Source of the DNA: a virus
Strand: one strand, 5' to 3'
IMG/VR virus record: IMGVR_UViG_3300008267_000606
Span: 1 to 52,112 of that record
DNA: 52,112 bases
Translations under genes and position numbers: made by a program
Shown: in pieces, positions 1-7,920 of the stretch
Position numbering within the stretch: the stretch's first letter is position 1
How the letters are laid out: each line of letters starts with the position of its first letter
The notes under the pieces: model-generated
What the model was told of the DNA's origin: nothing
What the model saw: only the letters and a program-made list of their open reading frames with translations
Database searches by the model: none

Positions 1-507
1 TCCCATATCATCAGCTAAAATGAATTTATCGTTCTTCAATAACTTTTCAATGGCTTCTTTTTGGTGAGCGAGTGGAGGTCTTTTATCATACTTTGTGTAA
101 TCAACATCAACCAAGTTTTCAGTGTGTTGTTTAATAACGGCAGCTTTTGGTATCCAAAAATCGTGAATAGTTTCTGCACTAAAAATTTTACCCCAAATAT
201 GATACGACTTATCTTTCTCGACTAAAATCTTTTCAACATAGATTTTATCAGGTTCTTTAATGAATGGGTTGTCCTCAACAAGTTTTTGTGAAAAATAAGA
301 ATCAATATCAACCCATTTCTTAGCAACTTTTGGAACTACTGAATTATAGTCAACAATATAATCACACTGAGCTCTCGTTGGGACATACTTTTTATTTGAC
401 TCAATCTGTTTTTTTAATTTTAGGATATAGTTATTTGACCCTTGGTAATTTTCAAGAATAGATATAGCTTGTTGCTCAATACTTAAATGGCCTGATTGTG
501 TCGTCAA
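1..507 (-). CDS. SNF2-like DNA helicase, N-terminal part (cut by window edge)
   Basis: This is the start of a minus-strand gene that runs off the left edge; about 169 residues are visible. Near the break it reads RPPLAHQKEAIEKLL, then ILADDMG at the edge. This is the Q-motif-like 'HQ' segment followed by the first half of the Walker A motif of SNF2/SWI2 helicases (usually ADDMGLGKT). Such enzymes are ATP-driven double-strand DNA translocases; in phages they act in recombination or fork remodelling, like T4 UvsW. No ATG is in frame near the beginning, so a TTG at 507-505 is the likely start, although the frame stays open a little further upstream. It is divergent from the neck gene at 564. The family call is fairly sure, the exact role is not, and the ATPase core lies outside the window. 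Confidence 0.72.
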   Translation of the reverse strand, partial: MTTQSGHLSIEQQAISILENYQGSNNYILKLKKQIESNKKYVPTRAQCDYIVDYNSVVPKVAKKWVDIDSYFSQKLVEDNPFIKEPDKIYVEKILVEKDKSYHIWGKIFSAETIHDFWIPKAAVIKQHTENLVDVDYTKYDKRPPLAHQKEAIEKLLKNDKFILADDMG

Positions 508-552
508 AATAGTATAATTGATATACAATATTAATAATAATAAAAAAAAGAA

Positions 553-559
553 TATTTAT
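553..559 (+). promoter_or_regulatory. TATTTAT motif, putative phage promoter core
   Basis: AATATTTATC lies in the short divergent spacer and ends only four bases before the ATG at 564. It is one of about 15 same-strand copies found in the gaps before genes in this window. No -35-like box is evident. The promoter role is inferred from position and recurrence. Confidence 0.5.
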
Positions 560-563
560 CAAT

Positions 564-1079
564 ATGACAAACAGAGTAGTTCCAATAACAAGATTAGGTA
601 AATTTTTCGGAGGTGAAGATTTTAATTTAGACGTTGGTATGGGTAGAGAGTGGTTAGAGGGTGATATGAACTTTACACTTATTCTTTACAAAGTTGATAA
701 AAAGAAAACTAATGTTGATGATGTTTATGGTGAAGCTCAAGAAGATGGAATTAAATTTTTACCTCCTGTTGAATTTAAAGCGTACTTACAAATTGTTGCT
801 CCTGAAAACAAGTTTCTTGGAACAAGTAAAATTAATCAATTAGAACCAGGTAACGCAAGGATTTCTGTTTATCAATCACATTTGGATGAACTTGATATTG
901 ACATTGAGTATGGTGATTATATTGCATATTACGAAACTGAAAGTCGAGTTAGATATTATGTGGTTAATAATGACGGTCGTGTGGTTTCAGATAACAAACA
1001 CACCTACGCAGGTTATAAACCATTTTACAGAACGATTAATGCATCACCTGTAATGGAAAACGAATTTAGAGGATTATAA
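564..1079 (+). CDS. Putative neck / head-completion protein (gp14-like)
   Basis: A 171-residue protein just upstream of a gp15-like tail-completion gene, as gene 14 is in T4. Several features resemble T4 gp14: a central VYGEAQEDGIKF segment (gp14 has a comparable FGED segment), an all-beta appearance, and a C-terminal stretch (DIEYGDYIAYYETESRVRYY) resembling the 'GDLIYFPMD' part of gp14. In T4, gp14 helps close the head and joins it to the tail. The similarity is weak and rests partly on gene order, so a generic head-tail connector is the fallback. The ATG follows directly on a TATTTAT motif. The stop overlaps the next start by one base (TAATG), which suggests translational coupling. Confidence 0.45.
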   Translation: MTNRVVPITRLGKFFGGEDFNLDVGMGREWLEGDMNFTLILYKVDKKKTNVDDVYGEAQEDGIKFLPPVEFKAYLQIVAPENKFLGTSKINQLEPGNARISVYQSHLDELDIDIEYGDYIAYYETESRVRYYVVNNDGRVVSDNKHTYAGYKPFYRTINASPVMENEFRGL

Positions 1080-2125
1080 TGATACCAAAGATAAAAAAAA
1101 CATTACCATTAACATACCCACCTATTGGTTATGAAAGAAGATTAGAACTTCTTGAAGATATCAATAAGGATGGGACCTATTTACCTAAATCTATATTACA
1201 TGAGGATTTAGATAGAGGATTTTTGGATTTTGTTAAGAATGAATTAAAAACTGTTGTTTCGGGTAAAGTGGTAAAAGTTGTTGATATTTTGATGACAACT
1301 CAAAATTGGGCTCAATTCACTCAAACGTGGGATTTTAATAATATTGATAAAAATGTCCAACCTCCGATTATTACAACCGTTAGAACTCCTGAAGTTAAAT
1401 ATGGAACGTTACCTTCATTAAAGTATAATATACCGAATAGAAAACAGTTTTATTATGCCGCGGTACCTACTTGGGACGGACAAAGAAAAGGTGTTGACAT
1501 TTATACAATTCCACAACCTGTTCCTGTTGATATAAAATATTCTGTTAAAATAATTTGTAACAGAATGAGGGAAATAAATAAATTTAATCAAACTGTAATT
1601 GAAAAATTTGCATCAAGACAAGCTTATACTAAAATTAAAGGACATTATATTCCAATTATTTTAGATGATATTTCTGATGAATCTGTAATGGATGTTGAAA
1701 AACGAAGATATTATATTCAATCATATGGATTTACTTTACAGGGGTTTTTAAGTGATGAAGAAGAATATCAGGTTAAACCAGGTATTAGTAGAAGTTTAGT
1801 TTTGGTTGAATTAGATAATCGAAAGAAAAAGGTTAAGAAAAAAGTAAACCCTTCAAACCCTGACCAGTATTCATTTGACGCTAACTTTAATTCATCAACA
1901 ACTGCATATACTCACACATTTAATTATACCGCAAATATACAAGTTATTGGTAGTGAAAATGTTGCGTCTTACGATATCTATATTAACAATTTATATTACG
2001 GAAACAGTTCCACTCAACTTCAGACAGGATTTATTCAAGTTAATGATGGTGATATATTAACACTTAATATTGTCAAAACTAATGCTGGAGTTGCTTCAAT
2101 ATCTATGGTTTCAAATCTACTTTAA
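1079..2125 (+). CDS. Tail sheath stabiliser / tail completion protein (gp15-like)
   Basis: A 348-residue protein. Residues about 150-235 carry the layout of T4 gp15: a PVPVDIKYSVKIICNRM strand, a helical FNQTVIEKFASRQAY segment, a GHYIPIILDDISDES strand pair, and a VEKRRYYIQSYGFTLQGF strand. T4 gp15 forms a hexameric ring that ends the tail, stabilises the sheath and docks the neck. Residues about 265-348, after a Lys-rich linker, form an extra beta-rich domain beyond the T4 length (272 residues), perhaps a virion decoration. The gene starts one base inside the stop of the gp14-like gene and is followed by the sheath gene, which fits the assignment. Its end overlaps the convergent small gene by four bases. 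Confidence 0.68.
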   Translation: MIPKIKKTLPLTYPPIGYERRLELLEDINKDGTYLPKSILHEDLDRGFLDFVKNELKTVVSGKVVKVVDILMTTQNWAQFTQTWDFNNIDKNVQPPIITTVRTPEVKYGTLPSLKYNIPNRKQFYYAAVPTWDGQRKGVDIYTIPQPVPVDIKYSVKIICNRMREINKFNQTVIEKFASRQAYTKIKGHYIPIILDDISDESVMDVEKRRYYIQSYGFTLQGFLSDEEEYQVKPGISRSLVLVELDNRKKKVKKKVNPSNPDQYSFDANFNSSTTAYTHTFNYTANIQVIGSENVASYDIYINNLYYGNSSTQLQTGFIQVNDGDILTLNIVKTNAGVASISMVSNLL

Positions 2126-2271
2126 TTTTCACCGTAGATATCTTTTTTTTCTTTACATGTTTCAACTATTAAGTTTTCTAAAAACTTATGAATTTTGTAT
2201 CCATGTTTAATACAGTAGTTTTTTAGTATTTCGTGACTTTCGGGTGATATTTTAATGTTCTTAATTTTCAA
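2122..2271 (-). CDS. Small ribbon-helix-helix-like protein
   Basis: A 49-residue minus-strand reading frame in the 267-base gap between the gp15-like and sheath genes. It starts at TTG (2271-2269) and ends at TAA (2124-2122). The protein has a short basic strand (KIKNIKISPESHEIL), then two helices (LKNYCIKHGYKIH and KFLENLIVETCK). This is the length and pattern of ribbon-helix-helix DNA-binding proteins such as Arc/CopG. A TATTTAT motif lies 35 bases upstream on the same strand, which supports a real gene. It may regulate transcription, possibly of the divergent sheath unit, but no target is visible. The non-ATG start and small size leave some doubt. Confidence 0.55.
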   Translation of the reverse strand: MKIKNIKISPESHEILKNYCIKHGYKIHKFLENLIVETCKEKKDIYGEN

Positions 2272-2306
2272 GGTAGAAAAAAGGTAGAATTTATTCCTAC
2301 TGATTG

Positions 2307-2313
2307 ATAAATA
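2307..2313 (-). promoter_or_regulatory. TATTTAT motif on minus strand, before the small RHH gene
   Basis: The plus strand reads ATAAATA here, so the minus strand reads CTATTTATCAATC. It points toward the small minus-strand gene, 35 bases from its TTG start. It is the only minus-strand copy placed before a gene, and it shows that the motif follows gene orientation. Confidence 0.45.
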
Positions 2314-2349
2314 GTTAATTATTCCATTAGTTTTTGACTAAAAAGACAA

Positions 2350-2356
2350 TATTTAT
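2350..2356 (+). promoter_or_regulatory. TATTTAT motif before the tail sheath gene
   Basis: CAATATTTATCAAT lies 36 bases before the sheath ATG, in the divergent spacer. It has the same core and flanking AAT/CAAT as the copy at 553. Promoter role inferred. Confidence 0.55.
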
Positions 2357-2392
2357 CAATAAAATAAATTTTTAAAAACATTTAAAATAAAA

Positions 2393-5300
2393 ATGGCAAC
2401 TTCAAACAAAGTTTTCGTCTCACCTGGTGTATATACGTCAGAAAGAGATTTATCGTTTGTTTCACAGAGTGTCGGGATTACCACTTTAGGTATTGCGGGG
2501 GAAACTTTAAAAGGACCTGCATTTGAACCTATCTTCATAACAAGTTATGGAGAGTTTGAAACTTACTTTGGTGGAACAACTCCTGAAAAATTTGTGAACA
2601 CACAAATCCCAAAATATGAAGCAGCATACATTGCTAAATCATACTTACAACAATCTAACCAATTGTTTGTCACAAGAATTTTAGGATTATCAGGTTATGA
2701 TGCGGGTCCATCATGGACAATTACAACTGTCGCTAATGTTGATTGTAATACTGTTGCACTAACAGGTTCACCAACTACATTTACTGCAACTTGGGTTGGA
2801 ACGACCGCTTCAACATCAACTGTAACAATTTCAGGTTTACCTGCAGGAATTGTTAATCCGACAACACCATATACAACATATAGTGGTGGTTCGTCAACTA
2901 TCTATTCAAATTTACAAAGTTTGATATATGGTGCAATTTCAACACCATCAACATCTGCTTCTTCAATATATTATTTTGGGGCGGTATCAGGTAACCAAGT
3001 TACTGTAAATATTGCAAACGGATACTCAGCGTCAACTAATGTATTTGGTGTTGATTCAATAAGTACATCAAGTATTAATTATTGTTCAGATGTTAATGAT
3101 GTTTGGTATTACGCAACGTTTACGCCTCCAACAAATGGTGAGAATTACAATGGATATTCTTTCTATAGTAATATTGGATTGATGACAGGAAACACTGTAA
3201 CAGGTGCTTATAGTGGTACAATAACAGGTAACATTTATAATTTTTCAGGTTTAACTTATTCAGGTTATAACGATTTAGTTGTTGCAACTCTACGTTCAAG
3301 AGGTATCACTAATTATTCGGCAAATCAACATGGACCTGATTATCAAGTTACTGGAACAACCGACGTACAAATGGTTTGTACAGGAGCTTATTCTGGTGTA
3401 ACAACAAATCCATTTAGTACTTTCTTAGTATCGGGTATCACATATGAAAATTCAACTTTCCAATTTGAAACTTCATTCCAGTCATCAAACGCAAATTACA
3501 TATCGAAAGTATTTGGTGTTGAAAACTTTGCGAAAGATAGAACTGAAGTTCCTTTGTTTGTTGAAGAAAGATACCCAACATTATTAAACTATGGTTATAA
3601 TAAAGGATTTATTAGAGGATTAAATTGTTCATTAATTTCTTTACCTGAAGCTAGAAACAATGATATTTCTTCAATCGCATACTATTTGGAAAGATATCAA
3701 ACTCCGGAATCACCGTGGTTAGTTTCTGAATTAAGAGGTAATTTAGTTTATAGATTATTCAAGGTTTATACAATTGCGGATGGTAACGACGCTAATACTG
3801 AAATAAAAATTTCTATAGCAAATATTTCATTTAACAATGGAACGTTTGACCTTATTGTTCGTGATTTCTTTGATACAGATGCTAATCCTGTTGTTTTAGA
3901 AAAATTCACAAATTGTAGTATGGACCCATCCGAAAATAACTTTGTGGCTAAAAAAATAGGTTCATCTGACGGTGAATATGCAGTAATGTCAAAGTATATT
4001 TTTGTTGAAGTTAACGATGAGGCACCTGTAGATGCATTACCTTGTGGATTTGAGGGTTTTGTTACAAGAACCTATACTGGTGGTAAATCACCTTTCCAAG
4101 TTTACAAAACTAAATATGATTATCCAGGTGAAGTAATCTATAACCCACCATTTGGAACAACTGCTAGTGGTTCTAACAGTGTGTCAAGTTCAGGTGATAA
4201 TATCAGAAGAACTTATTTAGGTATTTCATCGGCGGTTGCATTTTCTTCGGATTCGCCAGGTTATGACCCCGACTTTTTCCAATATAAAGGAATGCCAAAT
4301 CCTACTACTGCAACTTGTACAGAACCTTCACATGTGTATTGGCCAAATGTTACAAGAGGATTCCACATGGATTCAGGGGCTACCGCTATAACTATAGCAA
4401 ACGCTTACCTAAATAGCGGACAAACAGCGTTTGATTGTGGAGCTGGTTCATTTAGTTCTGAACCCACATCACAAACAAATCCTTACTACTTCTTATATTC
4501 TCGTAAGTTTACTTTATTAGTTCAAGGTGGATTTGACGGATGGGATATATACAGAGAATACAGAACTAATGCTGACAGATTCCAATTGGGTAATACTGGT
4601 TATAAACAAGGTGCTTCACCATGTGCACCATATACTGACTCAACAGGATGGGGAGCATTTAAACAAATCACTGTTGGTGACAACACTGTTGATTATGCAA
4701 ATACTGACTATTATGCATACTTATTAGGAGCACAATCATTTGCAAATCCTGAAGTTACAAATATAAATGTACTTGTAACACCTGGTGTTGATTATGTTAA
4801 TAACAATGCATTAGTTGAAGCGACAATAGGAATTGTAGAAAACGACAGAGCAGATTCTATCTACATCTGTACAACACCTGACTTTAACTTGTTACAAAAC
4901 TCAACTTCTATGGATAACTTAATTTACCCACAAGAGGCGGTTGATAACTTGGAAAACACAGGAATTGATTCTAACTACACAGCGACTTACTACCCATGGG
5001 TTCTTACTCGTGACACAGTAAACAACACACAAATCTATATTCCAGCAACTGCTGAAGTTACTCGTAACTTGGCATTAACTGATAATATAGCATTCCCATG
5101 GTTCGCAACTGCGGGTTACACAAGAGGTATTGTAAACGCTATCAGAGCACGTAAGAGATTAACTCAAGAAGATAGAGACACTCTTTACAAAGGTAGAATT
5201 AACCCAATTGCAACTTTCAACGATGTTGGAACTGTTATTTGGGGTAATAAAACACTTCAAATTAGAGAGTCGGCTCTTGACAGAATTAACGTAAGAAGAT

Positions 5301-5590
5301 TGTTGTTACAAGCTCGTAAGTTGATTTCAGCGGTAGCTGTAAGATTGTTGTTTGAACAAAACGATAATTTGGTTAGACAACAGTTCTTAGATTCAGTTAA
5401 CCCAATATTAGATTCTATTCGTAGAGATAGAGGTTTGTATGACTTCCGTGTTACAGTTCAAAACACACCTGAAGATTTAGATGCAAACCAATTAGTAGGT
5501 AAGATTTACATCAAACCAACTAAAGCTCTTGAATTTATAGATATCGAATTCTTAATCACTCCAACAGGAGCGTCATTCGAAAATATCTAA
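2393..5590 (+). CDS. 18: Contractile tail sheath protein (gp18-like)
   Basis: A 1065-residue tail sheath. The N-terminus has the classic sheath opening VFVSPGVYTSERDLSF, followed by a GxxGxTLKGPAFEP segment. The C-terminal ~200 residues carry the conserved core: INVRRLLLQARKLIS, a QFLDSVNPILDSIRRDRGL helix region, then YDFRVTVQN and the strand KALEFIDIEFLI that links neighbouring subunits. Polymerised around the tube, it contracts to drive the tail tip through the host envelope. It is much longer than T4 gp18 (659 residues). The extra length lies in a Ser/Thr/Gly/Tyr-rich stretch at about residues 100-370 and more in the middle, probably surface domains. The start is the ATG behind an A-rich leader without a Shine-Dalgarno sequence. 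A terminator follows. Confidence 0.95.
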   Translation: MATSNKVFVSPGVYTSERDLSFVSQSVGITTLGIAGETLKGPAFEPIFITSYGEFETYFGGTTPEKFVNTQIPKYEAAYIAKSYLQQSNQLFVTRILGLSGYDAGPSWTITTVANVDCNTVALTGSPTTFTATWVGTTASTSTVTISGLPAGIVNPTTPYTTYSGGSSTIYSNLQSLIYGAISTPSTSASSIYYFGAVSGNQVTVNIANGYSASTNVFGVDSISTSSINYCSDVNDVWYYATFTPPTNGENYNGYSFYSNIGLMTGNTVTGAYSGTITGNIYNFSGLTYSGYNDLVVATLRSRGITNYSANQHGPDYQVTGTTDVQMVCTGAYSGVTTNPFSTFLVSGITYENSTFQFETSFQSSNANYISKVFGVENFAKDRTEVPLFVEERYPTLLNYGYNKGFIRGLNCSLISLPEARNNDISSIAYYLERYQTPESPWLVSELRGNLVYRLFKVYTIADGNDANTEIKISIANISFNNGTFDLIVRDFFDTDANPVVLEKFTNCSMDPSENNFVAKKIGSSDGEYAVMSKYIFVEVNDEAPVDALPCGFEGFVTRTYTGGKSPFQVYKTKYDYPGEVIYNPPFGTTASGSNSVSSSGDNIRRTYLGISSAVAFSSDSPGYDPDFFQYKGMPNPTTATCTEPSHVYWPNVTRGFHMDSGATAITIANAYLNSGQTAFDCGAGSFSSEPTSQTNPYYFLYSRKFTLLVQGGFDGWDIYREYRTNADRFQLGNTGYKQGASPCAPYTDSTGWGAFKQITVGDNTVDYANTDYYAYLLGAQSFANPEVTNINVLVTPGVDYVNNNALVEATIGIVENDRADSIYICTTPDFNLLQNSTSMDNLIYPQEAVDNLENTGIDSNYTATYYPWVLTRDTVNNTQIYIPATAEVTRNLALTDNIAFPWFATAGYTRGIVNAIRARKRLTQEDRDTLYKGRINPIATFNDVGTVIWGNKTLQIRESALDRINVRRLLLQARKLISAVAVRLLFEQNDNLVRQQFLDSVNPILDSIRRDRGLYDFRVTVQNTPEDLDANQLVGKIYIKPTKALEFIDIEFLITPTGASFENI

Positions 5591-5609
5591 TAAAACAATA
5601 ATTAAAAAG

Positions 5610-5637
5610 ACCCTCACAGAAATGTGGGGGTTTTTTA
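5610..5637 (+). terminator. Rho-independent terminator after the sheath gene
   Basis: CCCTCACA (5611-5618), loop GAAA, TGTGGGGG (5623-5630), then six T. The eight-pair stem has one G-T wobble. Its core (CACAGAAATGTG) is shared with the terminator at 7102. Confidence 0.88.
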
Positions 5638-5646
5638 TTTTCTGAA

Positions 5647-5653
5647 TATTTAT
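5647..5653 (+). promoter_or_regulatory. TATTTAT motif before the HAD-like gene
   Basis: GAATATTTATAGGTATG: the motif ends four bases before the ATG at 5658 and comes straight after a terminator, where a new promoter is expected. A transcript started from it would have almost no leader. Confidence 0.55.
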
Positions 5654-5657
5654 AGGT

Positions 5658-6473
5658 ATGAAGTTTTATTTAGTTGAAAATTTTAAAGAAGAAGTAACGC
5701 CTGAATTGAAATATTATGCTTTCGATTGGGATGATAATATCTTAACAATGCCAACCAAAATTATTTTACAAGATGAAAATGGTGAAGAAGTTGGTATGTC
5801 CACTGAAGATTTTGCGGAATATCGAATCAAACTTGGTGTTGAACCTTTTGAATATAAAGGTAAAACTATTGTAGGATTTGCGGAAGACCCATTCAGATTC
5901 TTTGGGACTAAGGGGGATAAGAGGTTCATTATTGACGCAATGATGGCTAAAGAAGGTCCAGCATGGGACGACTTTGTTGAAGCGGTTAATGGGGGTTCTA
6001 TTTTTTCTATTGTTACCGCTCGTGGTCATTCACCACTTTCGGTTAGAAGAGCAATTGAAAATATGATTGAAACCAATTTCAAAGGGATTTCTAAAAAAGA
6101 ATTGGTGAAAAATTTAAGAAAGTTTAGAAGTTTTGCTAATGAAGAAGACATGTCAGATGCAGAATTGATTGATGCTTATATGGACATGAACAAATATTAT
6201 CCCGTAACATTTGGAGCGGGGTCGGCCCAAAGTCCTGAAAAAGGTAAGGTTGATGCTTTAAGAGAGTTTCAACGTTATGTAAAATACATTGCCGGACAAC
6301 TTAATAAACCGATTTTGTTTAAAGACGATATTTCTAACAGATTTATACCAAAAATAGGATTTTCTGATGATGATTTAAGAAATTTAGAGAAAGTGAAACA
6401 TGAATTATCAAAAGACCCAGAAAATATCATTCAAACAATTTCAACACATGGAGGTGAAAAGAAATTATATTAA
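5658..6473 (+). CDS. HAD-superfamily hydrolase-like protein
   Basis: A 271-residue protein with the HAD motifs. Motif I is YAFDWDDNIL (Asp23 and Asp25), with the nucleophile Asp after a hydrophobic strand. Motif II is FSIVTARGHS (Thr121). A lysine region (EKGK, residues 195-198) may be motif III, and LFKDDISNRF (Asp224/Asp225) motif IV. HAD enzymes are Mg-dependent phosphohydrolases; the substrate cannot be told. It forms its own unit between a terminator and the tail tube gene, an unusual place for an enzyme. The N-terminal MKFYLVENFKEE precedes the fold and could be a short leader. A phosphatase of nucleotides, nucleic-acid ends or proteins is possible. Fold confidence is good, function is open. 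Confidence 0.72.
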   Translation: MKFYLVENFKEEVTPELKYYAFDWDDNILTMPTKIILQDENGEEVGMSTEDFAEYRIKLGVEPFEYKGKTIVGFAEDPFRFFGTKGDKRFIIDAMMAKEGPAWDDFVEAVNGGSIFSIVTARGHSPLSVRRAIENMIETNFKGISKKELVKNLRKFRSFANEEDMSDAELIDAYMDMNKYYPVTFGAGSAQSPEKGKVDALREFQRYVKYIAGQLNKPILFKDDISNRFIPKIGFSDDDLRNLEKVKHELSKDPENIIQTISTHGGEKKLY

Positions 6474-6480
6474 TATTTAT
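6474..6480 (+). promoter_or_regulatory. TATTTAT motif, distal copy before the tail tube gene
   Basis: TTAATATTTATAAAC begins right after the stop codon of the HAD-like gene, 108 bases before the tube ATG. It is the first of two copies in this spacer. Confidence 0.42.
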
Positions 6481-6548
6481 AAACTGGACTTATAGCAAGT
6501 TTGACTGAAAAAAAGTTCAAAGTAAATAGAAAAATATTTAATTGATAC

Positions 6549-6555
6549 TATTTAT
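6549..6555 (+). promoter_or_regulatory. TATTTAT motif, proximal copy before the tail tube gene
   Basis: ATACTATTTATAATAAAA lies 33 bases before the ATG at 6589, nearly the same distance as at the sheath gene (36). Two copies in one spacer may fit the high output needed for a tube protein. Confidence 0.52.
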
Positions 6556-6588
6556 AATAAAATAAAAGAAATTTAAAAAGAAAAAAAT

Positions 6589-7077
6589 ATGGCTGATTTG
6601 TTAACCAAAATGCCTTTTCCATATGAACCCAAGAAAAAGAACAGGTTCATTTTAAGGTTTCCTGATTCGTTAGGAATTAATGAGTGGTTTGTTCAAACCG
6701 CTTCAAGACCTAAAATTACTATTAAATCAAATGATATTCCATTTTTGAATACCAAAAGATATGTTGCGGGTATGTATGAATGGAATACTATTCAGGTTAA
6801 ACTTCTTGACCCAATCGGACCTTCCGCAGCTCAAGCAATGATGGAGTGGGTTAGATTACACGCAGAAGAAGTTACAGGACGTATGGGTTATGCGGCTGGT
6901 TACAAAAAAGACGTGGAACTTGAAATGTTGGACCCAACAGGTGTTGTAATTGAAAAGTGGTCTTTGATTCAGTGTTTTATTACTGACGCTGACTTTGGTT
7001 CATTAGGTTATAGTGACGATGCTTTGGCTGACATTACAATTACTCTTCGTCCTGACTATTGTGTATTACTTTACTAA
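6589..7077 (+). CDS. 19: Tail tube protein (gp19-like)
   Basis: A 162-residue protein of the T4 gp19 family, which stacks as hexamers to form the inner tail tube for DNA passage. It has the family pattern: N-terminal FPYEPKKKNRFILRFP, a KITIKSNDIPFLNTKRYVAG strand region, YEWNTIQVKLLDPIGPSAAQ, and near the C-terminus EKWSLIQCFITDADFG and ITITLRPDYC. The length matches T4 gp19 (163 residues). It is expressed as its own short unit, with two TATTTAT motifs upstream and a terminator just downstream, as expected for a highly expressed virion protein. Confidence 0.95.
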   Translation: MADLLTKMPFPYEPKKKNRFILRFPDSLGINEWFVQTASRPKITIKSNDIPFLNTKRYVAGMYEWNTIQVKLLDPIGPSAAQAMMEWVRLHAEEVTGRMGYAAGYKKDVELEMLDPTGVVIEKWSLIQCFITDADFGSLGYSDDALADITITLRPDYCVLLY

Positions 7078-7101
7078 TATTATTACAAACTTAATATTAA
7101 G

Positions 7102-7124
7102 ACCCACAGAAATGTGGGTTTTTT
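7102..7124 (+). terminator. Rho-independent terminator after the tail tube gene
   Basis: ACCCACA (7102-7108), loop GAAA, TGTGGGT (7113-7119), followed by T-rich sequence. The seven-pair stem is perfect and shares its core and loop with the terminator at 5610. Confidence 0.88.
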
Positions 7125-7148
7125 ATTTACATAGATATAAAAGTCAAC

Positions 7149-7156
7149 TATTTTAT
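7149..7156 (+). promoter_or_regulatory. TATTTTAT, variant of the TATTTAT motif
   Basis: AACTATTTTATAAAC follows a terminator and precedes the ATG at 7168 by 11 bases. It has one extra T compared with the common heptamer, so it is a weaker candidate. Confidence 0.3.
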
Positions 7157-7167
7157 AAACAAAAACT

Positions 7168-7920
7168 ATGGAAGACAATAGTGTAAATCAAATGAATTTT
7201 AATTTACCTCACGACGTAATTCAATTACCAAGTCAGGGTAAATTTTATAAAAATAAGAAAAAATCAGTTAAAGTTGGTTATTTAACTGCTGCTGATGAAA
7301 ATATTTTAGCTAGTGTTAATAATATTGGTGGTGACCAAATCATATATAATTTAGTTAGAGCTAAACTATATGAACCTGACATGAAAATAGAAGAAATGTT
7401 AGATGGGGATATCCAAGCCATTTTAGTTTTTTTAAGAAATACTTCATTTACTCCTGAATATAAATTGAGTTTAATTGACCCTGAAACTGGTAAACAATTT
7501 GAAACAAGTGTTATTTTGGATGAAATAAATTTTAACAAACCTGTTTCAGAACCTGATGAAAACGGACATTTTGAAACAATACTTCCAAAATCAAACAAAA
7601 CTGTAAAATTAAAAATTCTTAACTTTGGTGATATTAAAGAATTAAATGAACGTGAAGAAAGTTATCCTAAAGGTATGACAGTTCCAGTTGTTACTTGGAG
7701 ATTGTTAAAACAAATCGTATCAATTGATGGAAATACAGATAAAGGTGAAATTTCTAAATTTATTGACAAGATGCCGATTATGGACTCCAAATACATCACA
7801 AAGTTCATTCAGGAAAATTCACCAGGATTAAATTTATCACAAGAAGTTATAGCCCCATCAGGAAAAAAGGTACTTGCACGTATTACCTTTGGGGCTGAAT
7901 TTTTTCGTCCTTTCTTCTGA
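7168..7920 (+). CDS. Baseplate hub-type protein, T4 gp26-like family
   Basis: A 250-residue protein with the signature of the 'T4 base plate protein' family: IQLPSQGKFYKNKKKSVKVGYLTAADENIL near the N-terminus (a Gly-Lys-Tyr turn, then an acidic T-A-x-D-E motif), followed by IDPETGK, repeated hydrophobic strands and a C-terminal GAEFFRPFF. T4 gp26 is needed to assemble the baseplate hub; in related long-tailed phages the gene just before the tape measure encodes tail assembly chaperones. The position between tube and tape measure fits both views. The ORF ends while another frame (+1) continues into the small partner gene, so a longer frameshifted product is possible. Confidence 0.68.
   Translation: MEDNSVNQMNFNLPHDVIQLPSQGKFYKNKKKSVKVGYLTAADENILASVNNIGGDQIIYNLVRAKLYEPDMKIEEMLDGDIQAILVFLRNTSFTPEYKLSLIDPETGKQFETSVILDEINFNKPVSEPDENGHFETILPKSNKTVKLKILNFGDIKELNEREESYPKGMTVPVVTWRLLKQIVSIDGNTDKGEISKFIDKMPIMDSKYITKFIQENSPGLNLSQEVIAPSGKKVLARITFGAEFFRPFF

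Noticed and set aside
2356-2538. Minus-strand ORF of 60 residues over the start of the sheath gene
   Set aside because: It lies antisense to the well-conserved sheath N-terminus, has no motif or homology pattern, and its composition is that of the complement of coding DNA.
7278-7598. Minus-strand ORF of 106 residues inside the gp26-like gene
   Set aside because: Shadow of a strongly supported plus-strand gene; Ser/Leu-rich translation with no recognisable domain.
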